A DNA stretch of 13,123 nt from Planctomicrobium sp. Its GTDB lineage: Bacteria; Planctomycetota; Planctomycetia; Planctomycetales; Planctomycetaceae. The DNA is taken from assembly GCA_018659505.1 (NCBI GenBank), contig JABJMI010000243.1, forward strand, positions 1 through 13,123, written 5' to 3'. Of this stretch, positions 1 to 6,330 are shown piece after piece; the first letter of the stretch is position 1; each line of letters begins with the position of its first letter. The notes beneath the pieces were generated by a model, which saw nothing but the letters and a program-made list of their open reading frames with translations, did no database searches and had not been told where the DNA came from. The position numbers were made by a program, and so were the translations under genes.

Positions 1-331
1 AGTACATATTGATTACCTAATTGATGGGGAGAATAGATCCGTTGATGAGAGGAAATCAGTACGAGCGAATTCGCAAAGGAAGTTTCAATGACTTCCAGTG
101 CAATACATGAAAGCTAGCCTAAGAAGCAGAGACTCACAGCCAGAGCTTGATGACATTTGGCAACATCTACGGCTCAGCGAACCAAGAAAACCAAGTATTA
201 AGACGAAGACACCGTGCTTATTCGTAAATGTGAGTGAATGACTTCACTCTGGTTCGGTTTCCACTTTGGTCTTTGGTTTCTATCATCAACGCTGAACACT
301 CATTTCACAGCAAACAGATAGCAGTCGACTT
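1..331. other. Intergenic/leader region upstream of hemQ, no gene seen
   Basis: No convincing coding sequence was found in this stretch. The only structure seen is a short perfect inverted repeat at 232-249 (7-bp arms GAGTGAA/TTCACTC, 4-nt loop), flanked by loosely complementary CCAAG-rich (about 179-196) and CTTTGG-rich (about 263-280) segments. It could be the 3' end of a transcription unit cut off by the window edge or part of the hemQ leader. No T-tract supports a terminator, and no clear -35/-10 pair was identified. Confidence 0.4.
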
Positions 332-1180
332 ATGAATCGCCCTCACGCTCCCGCCCAGCAACTGCCTGACCCAACGACAAACACAGCTGAAGGTTGGCAT
401 TGCCTGCACAGTTACTATCAAATTGATCGAGCAGCACTCAAACAACTGTCCAATGATGAAATCACTGCTGGTGCGCAAAAGGTCGCTGCAGTTTTAGACC
501 CTGAAGGAGAACATGCTCCTGCTAGAATTCAAAGCTTCGCCGTTTCCGGACATCGTGCAGACTTCGGTCTCATGATGCTGGATAATGACCCTCTGAAGAT
601 TGATGCCGTGCATCAGCGATTACTGGCGACTCCACTGGGAGTTGCTTTCAAACCAACCTATTCATTTGTTTCGATCACAGAAGTTTCTGAGTATGTGCCT
701 ACCATTGAGCAGTATTCAGAGAAGCTGAAGCTCGGAGGAACGTCTCCTGATGATCCATCCTTTGAAGCGAAAGTGAATGCTTACAGTCAACGACTCCCAA
801 TGATGAACAAGCAGCGACTTTATCCTGACTTCCCAGATTGGCCGATCAACTGTTTTTACCCAATGAACAAGAGTCGAGTTCCGGGCGCGAACTGGTTTAC
901 TGAGCCATTCAGTGTGCGGTCAGCTTTGATGTCGGAACATGCCACTTCCGGAATTAAATTTGCCGGTCGAGTCTCGCAGTTGATTACGGCGTCCACAGGC
1001 TTCGACGACTGGGAATGGGGAGTCACCTTGTGGGGTCGTGCTCCCGAGTACATCAAAGAGATCGTCTACACGATGCGATTCGATAAAGCCTCTGCGAAGT
1101 ACGCAGAGTTTGGATCGTTCTACATTGGATATGTAATGTCACCAGAAGAGATTCTTAAACATCTTCAAATCATTCAGTAG
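332..1180 (+). CDS. hemQ: Coproheme decarboxylase HemQ/ChdC (chlorite dismutase superfamily)
   Basis: This 282-residue protein belongs to the chlorite dismutase-like superfamily and matches the HemQ/ChdC branch. ChdC oxidatively decarboxylates two propionates of coproheme III to give heme b, the last step of the coproporphyrin-dependent pathway, in the cytoplasm. Seen in the sequence: the segment YPMNKSR with Tyr176 at the catalytic-tyrosine position, His203 in SEHATSG at the proximal heme-ligand position, and the conserved run STGFDDWEWGVTLW (221-234) followed by MRFDKASAKYAEFGSF (248-263). Tyr176 and His203 are 27 residues apart, as in Firmicutes enzymes. The distal position, 13 residues after the His, is Gln216, as in Firmicutes ChdC; true chlorite dismutases have Arg there. 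The protein is somewhat longer than the roughly 250-residue Firmicutes enzymes, mostly through an N-terminal extension. The ATG at 332 has no clear Shine-Dalgarno. It stands alone on its strand; hemA is about 8.4 kb away. Confidence 0.93.
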   Translation: MNRPHAPAQQLPDPTTNTAEGWHCLHSYYQIDRAALKQLSNDEITAGAQKVAAVLDPEGEHAPARIQSFAVSGHRADFGLMMLDNDPLKIDAVHQRLLATPLGVAFKPTYSFVSITEVSEYVPTIEQYSEKLKLGGTSPDDPSFEAKVNAYSQRLPMMNKQRLYPDFPDWPINCFYPMNKSRVPGANWFTEPFSVRSALMSEHATSGIKFAGRVSQLITASTGFDDWEWGVTLWGRAPEYIKEIVYTMRFDKASAKYAEFGSFYIGYVMSPEEILKHLQIIQ

Positions 1181-1213
1181 AACTAGGGCTTTGTCCATTT
1201 TGATTTCAGGACT

Positions 1214-1288
1214 GGGTGCCACTGGCTTCGCCAGTGCAAACTAAGCAGGATATGAACTTGCGAAACACTGGCAGAGCCAGTGGCACCC
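1214..1288. repeat. Nested inverted repeat (cruciform-capable, REP-like)
   Basis: Two 23-nt arms (1214-1236 and 1266-1288) are inverted copies of each other with two mismatched positions in the middle. They are separated by 29 nt. Each arm is also a hairpin by itself: CACTGGC-TTC-GCCAGTG at 1220-1236 and CACTGGC-AGA-GCCAGTG at 1266-1282. The outer ends are GGGTGCC and GGCACCC. The element lies between two genes on the same strand, hemQ and the TatD-like gene, and has no T-tract. It could therefore be a dispersed REP-like element, a processed RNA structure, or a factor-dependent terminator. The structure is seen directly; the function is unknown. Confidence 0.85.
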
Positions 1289-1343
1289 TATTTTCCATGC
1301 GGACCATTCGGTAACTCAGAAACCCTCAAACCTACATAGCACC

Positions 1344-2156
1344 ATGTATTTCATTGACCCACATGTTCATATGGTTTCCCGTACAACCGACGATTACGAG
1401 CGGATGGTTCGTATGGGTTGCGTTGCTGTCAGCGAACCTGCTTTCTGGGCAGGCTTTGATCGTGGCACTGTGGAAGGGTTTCGGGATTACTTTGAACAAC
1501 TGACCGGGTTCGAACCAAAACGTGCCGGATGGAGCGGGATTCAGCACTACACCTGGCTATGCATCAATGCCAAAGAAGCTGAGAACATTTCGCTCTCGCG
1601 CGAAGTGATCGCGATGATTCCAGAGTTTCTTAATCGTCCTGGAGTCCTTGGCATCGGAGAGATTGGTCTCAACAAGAACACTCCGAACGAATCAACCATC
1701 TTTCGTGAACATCTTGACCTCGCTGCCAAGACAAATGAACTCGTTTTAATCCATACTCCCCACTTGCAGGACAAGTACAAAGGGACACGTATGATCGTCG
1801 ACATGCTTCAGGAACGAAACGACATTCCTGCCGAGCGGGTCTGCATCGATCACGTGGAAGAGCATACTGTGAAGTACGCCAAAGAAGGTGGGTTCTGGTG
1901 TGGGATGACACTTTATCCGACGACAAAATGCACCCCCGCACGTGCAGCAGACATCATTGAACGCTATGGAGATGATCGCATTATGGTCAACTCCGCAGGT
2001 GACTGGGGACCATCCAATCCGCTCGCTGTCCCGGACTTCATTCAAGAGATGAGGAAACGAGGGCACAGCGAAGCGAAGATCAAGAAGGTTGTCTACGACA
2101 ACCCGCTTGAGTTCTTCTCGCAATGCGAACGCTTTGAGTTCAAAGCGCCAGCATAG
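1344..2156 (+). CDS. TatD-like metal-dependent hydrolase, EboB-like
   Basis: This 270-residue protein is an amidohydrolase-superfamily TIM barrel of the TatD type. A full set of metal ligands can be read: the HxH pair His7/His9 at the N-terminus (DPHVH), Glu106 in GIGEIGLNKN, His137 in LIHTPH, His170 in IDHVEEH and Asp220 in SAGDWG. TatD proteins are metal-dependent deoxyribonucleases or hydrolases. The segments AVSEPAFWAGFDR (28-40), CTPARAADIIERYG (196-209) and DWGPSNPLAVP (220-230) resemble the subgroup found as EboB in the ebo cluster, which is linked to precursor export and scytonemin-type or indole-alkaloid metabolism in other bacteria; that placement is from memory. No other ebo gene is visible nearby. 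The substrate is unknown. The start ATG at 1344 opens directly into the first beta strand, as expected, without an obvious ribosome binding site. It converges on the minus-strand gene at 2220. Confidence 0.85.
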   Translation: MYFIDPHVHMVSRTTDDYERMVRMGCVAVSEPAFWAGFDRGTVEGFRDYFEQLTGFEPKRAGWSGIQHYTWLCINAKEAENISLSREVIAMIPEFLNRPGVLGIGEIGLNKNTPNESTIFREHLDLAAKTNELVLIHTPHLQDKYKGTRMIVDMLQERNDIPAERVCIDHVEEHTVKYAKEGGFWCGMTLYPTTKCTPARAADIIERYGDDRIMVNSAGDWGPSNPLAVPDFIQEMRKRGHSEAKIKKVVYDNPLEFFSQCERFEFKAPA

Positions 2157-2165
2157 ATTTATCGC

Positions 2166-2194
2166 TTTGCAGCAGACTTAAAGTGTGCTGCAAA
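2166..2194. repeat. Palindromic element, copy 1, at a convergent gene junction
   Basis: Inverted repeat with 14-nt arms (2166-2179 and 2181-2194), one mismatch and a single central base. The core reads GCAGCAGACTT-A-AAGTGTGCTGC. It lies in the 63-nt gap between the convergent TatD-like gene and the Pro-rich secreted protein, and A/T runs flank it on the right (CAAAACATTTT). Its 23-nt core matches the inverted element at 7489-7511 with one difference. A role as a bidirectional transcription terminator is plausible from the position but not shown. Confidence 0.8.
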
Positions 2195-2219
2195 ACATTT
2201 TCGCAACTGACAAGTTGCT

Positions 2220-2855
2220 CTACCAGACGATATCGACATTGTAGCTTGCTGGTCCGCGTGTGTACCAAGGACGTCTGTAATCATAGAGCGGGTATCGTTG
2301 GTGCATCCCGCCTGAAAACGCTGGTCCAACATAGACTCCTTCTGCACCTGCTGGATTGATTCCGTCGCCATCGATTGGGTAGCTCTCATAATAGCTCTGT
2401 TGCGGCAGAACGTAAGAATTCTGAACTGGATAAGAATAAGTGTTCGGTTGTGAATAGCTTCGAGTCGAATGCGCTGGGTATTGATAAACAGGTGTTGGTT
2501 GATTCACCGCTGGATAACTTGGTGGCTGAGCTAATTGTCCATCGTGAGGAGTGACTGTTGGATGAGGAGCGATTGAATTGCTATTCAGACTTGGTATGGG
2601 CTGGATATTCACAGGCGTCGGAACAGGAGGAAGTATTGGCTGAACTTGCTTTGGGATCGGAGTAACTGCCGGAGGAATTTTGTTGACTTGGATTTGTACT
2701 TTCTGCACCGGCTGGTTCAACATCGGTGTTGGTGAAATCGGAACCGGAGAGACCTGAACTGGATTCGGCGGCAGTATTGGCAAAGACGGTCCCTGGGCAT
2801 TCGCCGCTGAGGAGATTGCAAACAAAAGTGCTGCCGTAAGGCTTGAGAATTTCAT
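2220..2855 (-). CDS. Secreted proline-rich protein of unknown function
   Basis: This 211-residue protein has a signal peptide: Lys2, a hydrophobic stretch TAALLFAISSAA, and a likely signal peptidase I site after ANA (residue 20). The mature part is dominated by Pro, Val, Gln and Ser in the first half (many short PxP and Pxx units, residues 22-115). The second half is rich in Tyr, Ser and Gln (about 116-165), and the tail is more ordered (about 166-211), with Gly, Tyr, Arg and Trp. No catalytic motif is recognisable. Low complexity suggests an extended surface, periplasmic or wall-associated linker-like protein. Planctomycetes carry many such proteins, but I do not recognise a named family. 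The start is supported by GGAG 7 nt upstream (2863-2866 on this strand). It is divergent from the secreted protein at 3153, whose start has the same GGAG and 7-nt spacing. Confidence 0.75.
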   Translation of the reverse strand: MKFSSLTAALLFAISSAANAQGPSLPILPPNPVQVSPVPISPTPMLNQPVQKVQIQVNKIPPAVTPIPKQVQPILPPVPTPVNIQPIPSLNSNSIAPHPTVTPHDGQLAQPPSYPAVNQPTPVYQYPAHSTRSYSQPNTYSYPVQNSYVLPQQSYYESYPIDGDGINPAGAEGVYVGPAFSGGMHQRYPLYDYRRPWYTRGPASYNVDIVW

Positions 2856-3152
2856 AGATCGACTCCGATGATCATCAATGATGTTGAATTGTTGTTTTGA
2901 ACTGGAATCGAACGTAAATGTGGGCGTGACCGATGTTGAGATGACTTGAGTTAAACCTGCTGGAATTCAAGAAGAACTTGCAGATCATGTCTGATATATC
3001 GATTAAATGTCCCGGTGCCAAAACGTCTCATTAAAATCGTCAAATTCACGCAGAATGGAACATCCGTTGCCGATCTTAGAGATAGAGATTGATTTGCCTG
3101 AGCATGACAGTAACCGTTCAATATTGATCGATCTGTCGTATGGAGATTGCAG
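2856..3152. promoter_or_regulatory. Divergent intergenic region between two secreted-protein genes
   Basis: These 297 bp separate the divergent start codons at 2855 (minus) and 3153 (plus), so they should hold both promoters and any shared control site. Visible signals are GGAG ribosome binding sites at both ends (2863-2866 on the minus strand, 3142-3145 on the plus strand) and a 10-bp palindrome GATGATCATC at 2867-2876, next to the minus-strand ribosome binding site. I could not identify convincing -35/-10 pairs. An open frame at 2951-3178 on the minus strand has no supporting features and is not taken as a gene. Confidence 0.45.
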
Positions 3153-3824
3153 ATGAAACGCCAGTTATTAATGATCATGTTGACAGCGACCTGCGCTTCC
3201 GTCGCTTCGGCTCAACAACCTTACTATGACGATGCTCAATATGCTGGCAACACTCAGTATCCCGACGGTGGGCAGTTTATCGGCGCCGCATCGGTTGGTA
3301 GTAATGAGCAAATGTACTACTACGACGAACAAGACCGCTGGAAGCATGGCTACATCAAGATGATGCCATACTACCATGGATATCATTCATTCCGACCTTA
3401 CAACTATCATCATGTCTTCGGACAATCGACGACCGCGCAAGGTTTTGGAATGTCGCCTGTGATGCCATATTCACAGCAGTTCTGGCACAAATACGAGCAC
3501 ATGGCAGACCTCTCGCAGGGGAATCATGAACCTGTTTATCCAGGAACACCTCCAACTGAAGAAAACAGCCATTACCCAAAGCCAATCAAAGAAACCGAGA
3601 TCCCCGGATCTCCGAGTGCATACTTAATGTCTCCGCAGCAGTTTGCACCTCAAGGATATCGGACTGCCCCCGCCCAGCCACAATATGCTCAACCGCAATT
3701 CCAGCCACACCAAAATTACTCGCAGATCTTCCAACAGGGACAACAAATTGCCCCCGTGCAATACCAAAACGCTGCACCTCAGCTAAGAGGTCCAAGTCTG
3801 CCTGCTCAACAGAATCCTTATTAA
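3153..3824 (+). CDS. Secreted Tyr/Gln/Pro-rich protein, planctomycete-type family of unknown function
   Basis: This 223-residue protein has a signal peptide (MKRQLLMIMLTATCASVASA, cleavage after residue 20). Next come a Tyr/Asp/Gln-rich stretch (21-60), a central block that looks conserved (about 60-115), and a Gln/Pro-rich tail (about 155-223). The central block holds WKHGYIKMMPYYHGYHSFR, then PYNYHHV and MPYSQQFWHKY. I recall similar blocks in secreted planctomycete proteins, but no function is known to me. A TTG two codons upstream (3147) keeps the frame open. The ATG at 3153 is preferred because GGAG (3142-3145) sits 7 nt before it and the signal peptide then begins with Met-Lys-Arg. The Cys at residue 14 does not fit a lipobox. 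A strong terminator follows at 3850. The Gln/Tyr/Pro composition parallels the divergent neighbour, suggesting a common extracytoplasmic setting. Confidence 0.8.
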   Translation: MKRQLLMIMLTATCASVASAQQPYYDDAQYAGNTQYPDGGQFIGAASVGSNEQMYYYDEQDRWKHGYIKMMPYYHGYHSFRPYNYHHVFGQSTTAQGFGMSPVMPYSQQFWHKYEHMADLSQGNHEPVYPGTPPTEENSHYPKPIKETEIPGSPSAYLMSPQQFAPQGYRTAPAQPQYAQPQFQPHQNYSQIFQQGQQIAPVQYQNAAPQLRGPSLPAQQNPY

Positions 3825-3849
3825 GCGACAAGTTGAGTCGATTCAAAAC

Positions 3850-3889
3850 AAGGCGGTTGGTATCTGATACCAACCGCCTTTAATTTTTT
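3850..3889 (+). terminator. Intrinsic terminator after the secreted-protein gene
   Basis: A perfect 13-bp stem (AAGGCGGTTGGTA at 3850-3862 with its complement at 3868-3880) encloses a 5-nt loop. A short TAA and a run of six T follow at 3884-3889. It begins 25 nt after the stop codon at 3824. This is a textbook Rho-independent terminator for the plus strand. Confidence 0.92.
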
Positions 3890-3920
3890 GATACGATTCG
3901 AGTGCTCAGAAGCATGCAGG

Positions 3921-3958
3921 TTTTCTTCTCTCAACTCTAGTCCCTCAACTCTCAGCCA
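3921..3958. repeat. Pyrimidine-rich degenerate repeat tract
   Basis: This tract is strongly biased to C and T on the plus strand, with repeated CTC units (CTCTCAACTCTAGTCCCTCA, then ACTCTCAGCC). It lies 57 nt before the membrane-protein start. A similar tract (6264-6325) precedes the HEAT-repeat gene and a weaker one (8628-8655) precedes hemX. It may be a decayed intergenic repeat or an untranslated leader. No function can be shown from the sequence. Confidence 0.4.
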
Positions 3959-4014
3959 TATATTCGTTTAGCGTTGATTCGAAATCAACTCTTGGTCAAA
4001 CTCTACTTTTGTAA

Positions 4015-5322
4015 TTGAAAGTGAACCAACAAGAGATATCGACTTTGAGCGAGTTTGAAGAGAGCGACCAGAACTTCCAGATCACGAATGTCGCTCAATT
4101 ACAGCGATGGTTGCCGTGGTTACGCATGTTTCGCGGCTTCCGAATTGCCATCGACTATCAGAAAATGCTCGCTGCGTTCTTTGCAGTTGTTCTCTGGGGC
4201 TTGGTCAGTTCGCTACTGACATTCATGCTAGTTGGTCAGAATGAGAACAGTCCTTCTTCAATTACATCTAGGCAATTCCCCGTTTCTCAACAGATCAGAT
4301 TCTCCAATCCTCAAGAGAGAATTGATGTCGTCCGGTCAATGAGGAGTGATCCTCTGACTGCGGTGATTTCCCGCTCTAACAAAGTTTCCTGGTTCTATGA
4401 AAATGTCACACAATCCATACTAGGACTAGTGACTTTTCACAACTATCGCTGGTGGTGGCATGCGTGGTTACAGCTTTTATGGGGACTCGTTATCGCTGCG
4501 GTCTTTGGTGGATTGATTTCACGGATGGCAGCCAGAGAGTTTACAGGACAGGGACGTTCGTTGATTCGTGATACGAAGTTTTCACTCAAGCAGGCTCCTA
4601 TCGTCTTGATGGCTCCCTTGATTTCACTGGTCAGCTTCGCGTTGCTGTGGAGCATAAACTGGATTTCGGGTTTCGTTGGTCGGATTCCAGTCGTGGGTGA
4701 AATCGTTCTCGCAATTTGTTGGGGAATGTTTTTACTCAGCGGACTCATCTTATTTTTACTTTTGTTGGGTCTCATACTGGGTTGGCCATTGATGGTCTGT
4801 TCGGGAGCCGTTGAGAAGAACGACACTTTCGATGCTCTGAGTCGGGCTTTTAGTTATCTGCTGAATCGCCCGTGGTACGCACTGTTCCTCACCTGCATCG
4901 CTTTTGCCTATGGTTCGCTGACAATGCTGTTCGTAACATTTGCGACCAGCCTGACGGTCACTTTAAGTTTCTCTTCAGTCGGAGCAGGACTTGGGCAAGA
5001 GATCTCCATCACATCATTCAATAATTTGTTGGTGCTAAAAGACCTATCTCAAGGTTACTTCGAGAACAGCTTCGCTACCAAAATTTTGGGACTTTGGATT
5101 GGAGCGGCGTTATTGATTCCTGCAGCGTATGCCTTTAGTTTCTTCTGGACGAGTACCACGATTGGTTATTTTCTTTTGCGACGCAGGGAAGATGGAACTC
5201 CGTTGCACGAAATTGAGTTGAATGATTCACAAACACAATCGCGACCAGAGCTAGCGGTTGTTGGAATCCCGGCTGCCGAATTACGAGAAAATAACGACAA
5301 AGCACCAAGCGATCCTTATTGA
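4015..5322 (+). CDS. Polytopic membrane protein of unknown function
   Basis: This protein of about 435 residues has a soluble N-terminus (1-50) and six likely membrane segments at about 51-73, 149-169, 194-216, 228-256, 287-315 and 356-386. A loop of about 75 residues lies between the first two, and the C-terminal tail is charged (387-435). Short motifs are SRMAAREFTGQGRS (169-182), GWPLMVCSGAVE (256-267) followed by DALSRAFSYLLNRP (273-286), and FLLRRREDGTPLHEIEL (386-402). I recall similar arrangements in uncharacterised planctomycete membrane proteins, but no function is known. The start is uncertain: TTG at 4015 follows an in-frame stop at 4012, GTG at 4021 is an alternative, and neither has a clear ribosome binding site. 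The next gene begins 16 nt after the stop, so the two are probably co-transcribed. Confidence 0.82.
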   Translation: MKVNQQEISTLSEFEESDQNFQITNVAQLQRWLPWLRMFRGFRIAIDYQKMLAAFFAVVLWGLVSSLLTFMLVGQNENSPSSITSRQFPVSQQIRFSNPQERIDVVRSMRSDPLTAVISRSNKVSWFYENVTQSILGLVTFHNYRWWWHAWLQLLWGLVIAAVFGGLISRMAAREFTGQGRSLIRDTKFSLKQAPIVLMAPLISLVSFALLWSINWISGFVGRIPVVGEIVLAICWGMFLLSGLILFLLLLGLILGWPLMVCSGAVEKNDTFDALSRAFSYLLNRPWYALFLTCIAFAYGSLTMLFVTFATSLTVTLSFSSVGAGLGQEISITSFNNLLVLKDLSQGYFENSFATKILGLWIGAALLIPAAYAFSFFWTSTTIGYFLLRRREDGTPLHEIELNDSQTQSRPELAVVGIPAAELRENNDKAPSDPY

Positions 5323-5338
5323 ATTATGAGCACGCCTT

Positions 5339-6142
5339 ATGAATGTTTCTCTCATCATCCGCAGTACGTTGGTACTCGCTATGCTGCTGACATCTCAACA
5401 AACCTTTGCAGAAGCTAAGAGCATTCAGGGGAATGCGGACACTGCGTTAGTTAATGGCATGAGTGTCGAGTTCACTTTCAAACAGAACCTCCCGGAGCCT
5501 GGAGAATTACGATTTCCAAGGTTGAACGCGCGATTAAAGTCGGTCTACTGGAAAGGGAACTCGGAAGAACAATTGACTCTGTCTCCGGAACCATTGGAAT
5601 GGCGAGTGAAGCTGACACAGCCTCCGGAAACCGGACCCAAAGTTGTTATCGTTGAACTCCTGGACGCGCCTGAGCATCATCTGAATATTAAAACAATTGA
5701 TGTCTCTCGAAATGCTGAATCGACTGAAATACCTGCTCACTTTGCGGTCACGCATGGGAAGAAAAAGGACAGCGAGAAATTACGTTTCGAACCACAACCT
5801 CACAAAAACACTGTCGGTTATTGGACAATTGCAACAGACTGGGTTGACTGGTCATTGAACGTCAAAGACGCCGGAGAGTTTCATTTGGATATTCTGCAAG
5901 GGTGTGGAACAGGACAAGGTGGCAGCGAAGTCTCGGTGCTTATCACCCATGAAGGGAAGAAGATTGACGAAGTGAAATTCACGGTCGAAGAGACCGGACA
6001 TTTCCAGAATTTCAAACTACGGCGAATTGGGAGCGTCTCAATTCCCACCGCTGGGACTTACAATCTCGAAATACGTCCTACGAAATTAGCCAAAAACGCC
6101 GTTATGGATGTACGGAAGGTCGTTTTGACACCTGTGAAGTAA
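5339..6142 (+). CDS. Secreted protein with a sulfatase-associated carbohydrate-binding-like domain
   Basis: This 267-residue protein begins with a signal peptide (hydrophobic 4-20, likely cleavage after TFA, residue 24). The N-terminal half (about 28-135) reads as a beta-rich segment. The C-terminal half (about 147-267) has the pattern NTVGYWT-ATDWVDW, ILQGCGTGQGGSEVSV, VEETGHFQNF and RRIGSVSIPTAGTYNLEIRP. This resembles a galactose-binding or CBM6-like jelly-roll module often attached to planctomycete arylsulfatases and other secreted glycan enzymes; that link is from memory and should be checked. No sulfatase Cys/Ser-x-Pro-x-Arg motif or other catalytic site is present, so binding rather than catalysis is inferred. 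It is probably co-transcribed with the preceding membrane protein (16-nt gap). It is likely periplasmic or exported. Confidence 0.8.
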   Translation: MNVSLIIRSTLVLAMLLTSQQTFAEAKSIQGNADTALVNGMSVEFTFKQNLPEPGELRFPRLNARLKSVYWKGNSEEQLTLSPEPLEWRVKLTQPPETGPKVVIVELLDAPEHHLNIKTIDVSRNAESTEIPAHFAVTHGKKKDSEKLRFEPQPHKNTVGYWTIATDWVDWSLNVKDAGEFHLDILQGCGTGQGGSEVSVLITHEGKKIDEVKFTVEETGHFQNFKLRRIGSVSIPTAGTYNLEIRPTKLAKNAVMDVRKVVLTPVK

Positions 6143-6221
6143 GTTTTCCTGAACGAGTCAGTCAACGATTGAAGCAACCGCTTGATTCTGTGGTGAATGG
6201 TCATAAACTCTTCAGTGATGA

Positions 6222-6246
6222 TCAAGTGGCTAGGGATCGAGGGTCA
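6222..6246. repeat. Dispersed G-rich repeat, copy 1
   Basis: This 25-nt segment with the core GGCTAGGGATCGAGGG matches 12831-12855 in the same orientation at 23 of 25 positions. It lies between the carbohydrate-binding-like protein and the HEAT-repeat gene. It resembles the CTAGGG/TCGAGGG-type low-complexity intergenic repeats of some planctomycetes, a comparison made from memory. Confidence 0.7.
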
Positions 6247-6263
6247 AAGTGGTCAACGCATGC

Positions 6264-6325
6264 GATTCAACTTTCAACTTGCTTCTTCTCATTCCTACTT
6301 CCCAGTTCCTAATTCCTAACCCTCC
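6264..6325. repeat. Pyrimidine-rich degenerate repeat tract before the HEAT-repeat gene
   Basis: Some 60 nt biased to C and T on the plus strand, built of degenerate TTCCTA units (CCCAGTTCCTAATTCCTAAC) and ending in CCCTCC just before the start codon at 6331. There is no Shine-Dalgarno for that gene, so the tract occupies the ribosome-binding region. It is similar in character to 3921-3958. It could be an intergenic repeat that extends up to the start codon. Confidence 0.45.
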
Positions 6326-6330
6326 ACAGT

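Noticed and set aside
232..249. Short hairpin GAGTGAA/TTCACTC as a terminator
   Set aside because: Only seven pairs and no T-tract; it could be chance, so it is mentioned only within the region entry.
332..1180. Chlorite dismutase (chlorite detoxification) as the function
   Set aside because: The distal Arg of true chlorite dismutases is replaced by Gln216, and the catalytic Tyr176 of coproheme decarboxylases is present.
1746..2123. A 125-codon minus-strand open frame opposite the TatD-like gene
   Set aside because: It is fully antisense to a gene with all metal ligands conserved, and has no ribosome binding site or recognisable motif.
3153..3824. Lipoprotein signal because of Cys14 in the signal peptide
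   Set aside because: The residues before the Cys (TAT) do not fit a lipobox, and a good signal peptidase I site follows at residue 20.
4443..4826. A 127-codon minus-strand open frame opposite the membrane protein
   Set aside because: Antisense to a coherent six-helix protein; the translation has no family features.
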